Part shown: one piece after another, positions 61,071 through 64,000 of the stretch
How positions within the stretch are numbered: the first letter of the stretch is position 1
How the letters are laid out: every line of letters begins with the position of its first letter
NCBI RefSeq assembly: GCF_011039175.1
Contig: NZ_JAAKEN010000005.1
Location: 105,614-169,613, forward strand
Reading direction: 5' to 3'
Length of the DNA: 64,000 nucleotides
DNA from: Slackia sp. ZJ119
GTDB taxonomy: Bacteria > Actinomycetota > Coriobacteriia > Coriobacteriales > Eggerthellaceae
Position numbers and translations under genes: made by a program
Notes under the pieces: model-generated
Seen by the model: the letters and a program-made list of their open reading frames with translations, nothing else
Database searches by the model: none
Told to the model about the DNA's origin: nothing

Positions 61071-61102
61071 GCCGCCGCGCTCCCCTGGCCGAGCGCGGCG
61101 GC
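61071..61102. terminator. Strong hairpin downstream of the HTH/zinc-ribbon gene
   Basis: GCCGCCGCGCTC pairs perfectly with GAGCGCGGCGGC (12 bp) around an 8-nt loop. No T-run, so intrinsic termination is uncertain. The rest of the gap 61025-61334 shows no gene. Confidence 0.5.
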
Positions 61103-61334
61103 TCCGACCTCCCTTGCCCGCGACGCGCAAACCGCCCGCGTCGCTTCACGCCCGGTCTTGCCGTCGCGCCCCATTCCACAGCGCCCGCCGTCGTCAGAAG
61201 GCGCACGTGCCGCTTGACTCCGCCCGTCTGGCAATGCCACCAAAACATGACATGATGCATGCCAAAATGTCTGGCCTGGTTGCTTGTTTGCCGCGTTTGA
61301 TTGGGACGTAATGGGCGCAGGAGGCATGAACGGT

Positions 61335-61631
61335 ATGATCAGTCAGAACATTCAGACGCTGCGGACGCGCGAAGGCTTGACGCAAGAAGGACTCGCCGAG
61401 AGGCCCGGCGTCTCGCGGCAGGCGGTCGCGAAATGGGAATCGGGCGAGTCGATGCCGGACCCGGACAACGCAAGCGCCATCGCCGTCCTGAAAACGTTCA
61501 ACCGCGCCGTCGGCGCCTCCGCCCCTGACGACCAGGACAGACAGGAGCGGCCATGCAAACGGAATTCGTCACGCTGGATCTGGAAAACAGCCCCGCCCGG
61601 AATGCCGAGCCGGAAGGATTCAAGCCGGTGA
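61335..61631 (+). CDS. Short XRE-type HTH protein, possibly truncated
   Basis: 98 residues from ATG at 61335 (AGGAGG 10 nt upstream; ATG at 61326 is too close). Residues 1-50 are a clear HTH (IQTLRTREGLTQEGLAE, VSRQAVAKWESGESMPD). From about residue 60 the sequence (FNRAVGASAPDDQDRQERPC onward) no longer resembles the family, where a longer dimerisation or effector part is usual. The last 79 bases overlap the next frame. Either a natural short regulator or a frame-shifted remnant. Confidence 0.55.
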   Translation: MISQNIQTLRTREGLTQEGLAERPGVSRQAVAKWESGESMPDPDNASAIAVLKTFNRAVGASAPDDQDRQERPCKRNSSRWIWKTAPPGMPSRKDSSR

Positions 61632-61753
61632 TCTGCGAATACGCCGAAAAGAGTTTCACCTGCCAGGGATTTGTGCCCGTCAAGTTCGGCCCCATCGGCA
61701 AGACGCTCGCAATTTCGCTCGTGCTCCAAAAGCTCCAGGGAAGCGACGGCTAG
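61553..61753 (+). CDS. Small hypothetical protein
   Basis: 66 residues from ATG at 61553 with AGGAG upstream, overlapping the HTH gene in another frame. Begins MQTEFVTLDLENSPARN and contains KPVICEYAEKSFTC and FVPVKFGPIGKTLAIS: mixed alpha/beta, soluble, two Cys. Codon use fits the genome. Not recognised; position suggests a partner of the HTH protein. Confidence 0.5.
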   Translation: MQTEFVTLDLENSPARNAEPEGFKPVICEYAEKSFTCQGFVPVKFGPIGKTLAISLVLQKLQGSDG

Positions 61754-61918
61754 GGCCGCCTGCCGCGCGTCGCACTGCCCGGCGGCCGACGACCCTGCCG
61801 CAGCGGAACCGCCCGCCGTCGCGCCGCCTTCCACAGCGCGTGCGGAAACCTCCAGGGGCGTTTGCTTCGTTCTTCCCTATGCGGTCGTCGTCGAACTCGC
61901 GCAAGCGCCAGAAAACCA

Positions 61919-62347
61919 TCACGCCAGCAGCAGCTTTCGCGCCGCCTCGTAGCGCTGCAGGCGCTCGCGGTCCGCTTCGGTCACGTCCGCCAGCCGCCCG
62001 AGGTCGCTGTTGTGCGCGAGGTCGGCGAGCTTCACCTTCACGGCGATGGGGTTTTCGCGCGTGGCGGCCACGTAATCCAGGTACGGCACGCACTCGTCGT
62101 GCGTGAGAAGCGCCACGGCCTCGACCGCCGCCTCGGGAATGCCCTCTTCGCGCAGCTGCTCAAGCGTCCAGTCGGAGTCTTCGACCACGTCATGGAGCAG
62201 CGCGGCGCACGTTTCGTCTTCCGTTTCCATCTGCTCGGCGAGGTGCAGCGGGTGGTTCACGTAATCGATGCCCGCGCGGTCGAGCTGGCCCCGATGCGCC
62301 TCGAAGGCAATGCGCATGGCTTTCTTGGTGGCTTCGGTGTAGATCAT
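61919..62347 (-). CDS. HD-domain hydrolase, RelA/SpoT-like (small alarmone hydrolase type)
   Basis: 142 residues from ATG at 62347 (AAAGGA upstream). HD fold as in the N-terminal part of RelA/SpoT: AFEAHRGQLDRAGIDYVNHP, LHLAEQMETEDETCAALLHDVVEDSDWT (metal-binding HD and ED) and VKLADLAHNSDL. No synthetase or TGS/ACT domains. Could hydrolyse (p)ppGpp or related nucleotides. Convergent with the gene pair before it. Confidence 0.82.
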   Translation of the reverse strand: MIYTEATKKAMRIAFEAHRGQLDRAGIDYVNHPLHLAEQMETEDETCAALLHDVVEDSDWTLEQLREEGIPEAAVEAVALLTHDECVPYLDYVAATRENPIAVKVKLADLAHNSDLGRLADVTEADRERLQRYEAARKLLLA

Positions 62348-62464
62348 CGCGTTTCCTTTCGTGCCGGTCGCGTGCGAGTGTTTCCCAAGGTAGCACACGT
62401 GCCGCGCATGAGCCGCGTCAACTGCTGGTTGACCGCGCGTCCCTCAAAGTCCACGCATGATCGC

Positions 62465-62494
62465 TTGCCGCGCGTGCGCCCGTCCGCCGATAAT
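62465..62494 (+). promoter_or_regulatory. Promoter of the HTH/TPR-like gene
   Basis: TTGCCG (62465-62470), 18-bp spacer, GATAAT (62489-62494), 24 bases before the start. Confidence 0.45.
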
Positions 62495-62518
62495 GGAAGC
62501 GCCCAGAAAGGAGCGCCC

Positions 62519-63664
62519 ATGAAATCGTCCCGCCTCGCGACGAAGCTCGCCGACCTGCGAGCCGCAAGCAGCCTCACCCAGGAAGAGGTCGCCGCCCACC
62601 TGAACGTCAGCAAAGCAGCCGTGTCGAAGTGGGAATGCGGCGCCAGCGCACCCGACATCTCCCTGCTGCCGGCCATCGCCGAGTTGTACGCCATAAGCCT
62701 GGACGACTTGTTCGGCCGCAGCGGAGAAATGCCGAAAGACCAGGTAGACGACGCGTATCTGCATGCGCTCGAACTGCTCGGGTCCGACCGGGAAGCCGGC
62801 ATCGCGTACGTGAGGGGGCAGGCGCGGCAGCATTGGTCGTGCCTGCCGCTCGTGCGCATGATGGGTTTGGCGGCGTTTGCCCACGTCCCGGCAAGCGAAG
62901 GATTCGACGCGCGTCCGATTGAGGGCGACGCCGCACGCCTGGCCGACGAAGCGCAGCGGCTCTTTCGCCGCGCCATGGCGCTCGATCCGCACGCCGGGCC
63001 GCTGCATCCCGACGTCGCTCCGCTTGCCCAGCTGCTGCAATGGACGGCGCGGCTCGACGAGGCGAAAGCGCTCGTCGAGCCGCTTGTGAGCGAAGGCCCG
63101 AACTTGGCGGCGCTGTCTTTGGCGCTGCTTTACCAGGAGGAAGGGCAGCGTGACGACGCGCTGAGGATCCTGCAGCGGCAGGTGTTCACGTCGCTCGTCG
63201 AAATGCAAGGAGCGCTGAACGCCCTCGTTCCCGTCTGCGACGATACGTATCTCGCAGAAGCCGAGCGCTTCGCGGCACGCTTGCAAGCGACGCCGGAATA
63301 CGTCTCGACAAGCCCGACGCTTTTGCCCGTCATGCGCTTCGAGATCGCGAAGCGCGCCGCAGCGGCGGGACGGGGCGCCGAAGCGCTGGCTGCGCTTGCC
63401 TCCTTCGCCGAAGCGCTTGCGACCTGTTGCGAAATCCTGCGCCGCCCCGTCAACGCCGGCCTGTTCGACCGCATCGGCGACCTCGTTTGGGACGAACGAG
63501 GCAAGGACGCGCAAAACGAGGGCGAGAAAGCGGCGGCAAATCTGCAGGCGGCATTCGCAAACCAGCTTGCAAGCGACGACGCGTGGGACTCCCTGCGCGA
63601 CACCGGCGAATTCCAGAAACTGGTCGCCCGCCTGCCTGAGGTGGCTCCCCGCGCGAAGGCTTAG
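62519..63664 (+). CDS. XRE-family regulator with TPR-like helical domain
   Basis: 381 residues from ATG at 62519 (AAAGGAG upstream). HTH in residues 6-62 (LADLRAASSLTQEEVAAHLN, SKAAVSKWECGASAPD, AISLDDLFG). The rest is helical, with repeats that look like tetratricopeptide pairs (DEAQRLFRRAMALDPHAGPL, LYQEEGQRDDALRILQRQV). This resembles peptide-sensing or quorum-type cytoplasmic regulators, but no signal peptide gene was seen next to it. Confidence 0.8.
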   Translation: MKSSRLATKLADLRAASSLTQEEVAAHLNVSKAAVSKWECGASAPDISLLPAIAELYAISLDDLFGRSGEMPKDQVDDAYLHALELLGSDREAGIAYVRGQARQHWSCLPLVRMMGLAAFAHVPASEGFDARPIEGDAARLADEAQRLFRRAMALDPHAGPLHPDVAPLAQLLQWTARLDEAKALVEPLVSEGPNLAALSLALLYQEEGQRDDALRILQRQVFTSLVEMQGALNALVPVCDDTYLAEAERFAARLQATPEYVSTSPTLLPVMRFEIAKRAAAAGRGAEALAALASFAEALATCCEILRRPVNAGLFDRIGDLVWDERGKDAQNEGEKAAANLQAAFANQLASDDAWDSLRDTGEFQKLVARLPEVAPRAKA

Positions 63665-64000
63665 CGCGATCGCGGCAGGCGCATCGCGAGCTGCACCGCC
63701 CGATGCCGCTGTCTAAAAAAGATTTGAACCTCTGGAGCGCCGCGACAGCGAAAAATGCACCAAATGCCGAGCCTCCCCGAATATGCAGCGGGTGCAAGAT
63801 TCTGCGATCTGGGGTTTCTTCAAGTGTTGGACGAAGGGTTGTCCGTTTTCCGCCGTTTTTCGCCTTGCGGCGGCTTCTCGGAGGTTGTGTGCCGATTGTT
63901 GGTGTCATGACTGCGTTTGGGAGGTGCGGGCTTTGGCCCGCCCGAGCAAACGCAGCACTGCCCAGAATCAACTGCATATTACACTATTGGCATCATGCCG
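63665..64000. other. Terminal intergenic region with structured DNA
   Basis: No gene seen up to the window edge. It contains the nested stem-loop at 63911-63955 and becomes AT-rich at the very end. Confidence 0.4.
63911..63955. repeat. Nested stem-loop
   Basis: Outer arms CTGCGTTTG (63911-63919) and CAAACGCAG (63947-63955), inner arms GCGGGC (63926-63931) and GCCCGC (63936-63941) with loop TTTG. Such two-tier hairpins occur at ends of IS200/IS605-type elements and in structured RNAs; no transposase is in view. Confidence 0.5.

Noticed and set aside
63721..63740. tRNA T-loop-like sequence (reverse complement GGTTCAAATC)
   Set aside because: No matching stem on either side and no cloverleaf can be drawn.

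Overview
The window is a GC-rich chromosomal segment from an actinobacterium, most likely class Coriobacteriia (Eggerthellales, relatives of Eggerthella, Gordonibacter or Slackia). This is an inference from the gene repertoire: an isolated rpoB-rpoC pair with actinobacterial-type sequences, a TRIC channel, a YeiH family transporter, AlgI/DHHW and OatA-like acetylation genes, many XRE regulators, an actinobacterial/firmicute-type LexA box in front of uvrB, and -10 elements of the GCTATACT/GCTACAAT type with little -35. No rRNA, tRNA, CRISPR array or complete prophage was seen.

Layout. 1-3.3 kb is an accessory patch: a wHTH/nucleotidyltransferase pair that looks like a toxin-antitoxin module, embedded in duplicated pieces of an Rpn-family (PD-(D/E)XK) nuclease gene. 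3.3-7.6 kb is a 1420-residue secreted surface protein with C-terminal cell-wall-binding repeats. 7.9-9.8 kb is a tandem array with no ordinary genes. It holds three near-identical 26-codon hydrophobic peptides. Each has its own promoter, Shine-Dalgarno, downstream stem-loop and opposing promoter for a short antisense RNA. The stem arms are identical, but the 7-nt apical loop is completely different in each copy. This is the most interesting object in the window and looks like a multiplied type I toxin-antitoxin locus. 9.8-11.3 kb carries hisE and a PD-(D/E)XK-type hypothetical.

12-19.9 kb is rpoB-rpoC under its own promoter, with an RNA polymerase alpha-CTD-like domain at the C-terminus of RpoC. 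20.3-30.7 kb holds a diguanylate cyclase, rlmB with a YacP-type nuclease gene, a hybrid histidine kinase with a TRIC channel, a parvulin lipoprotein and SOS-regulated uvrB. 31-35.7 kb holds the YeiH transporter and the divergent pdxR / pdxS-pdxT vitamin B6 locus. 36.4-43.8 kb holds envelope acetylation genes (MBOAT, DHHW, OatA-like) interrupted by mnmA-coaE. 44.1-45.3 kb is rpsA.

45.6-52 kb is a minus-strand operon in the order carboxyltransferase/biotin-carrier fusion, accC, asp23-like, nusB, xseB, dxs. 52.2-55.2 kb holds an ABC exporter and efp with a deformylase-like gene that has lost its catalytic Glu. 56.4-59.2 kb is the overlapping shikimate operon aroC-aroK-aroB. 59.6-63.7 kb is tatA followed by small regulators and an HD hydrolase.

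Three dispersed copies of a roughly 243-252 bp non-coding, relatively AT-rich element with about 25-bp terminal inverted repeats lie at 11.5, 35.8 and 60.1 kb. All coordinates, starts and motifs were read by eye. Family assignments rest on motif recognition, not on database searches.
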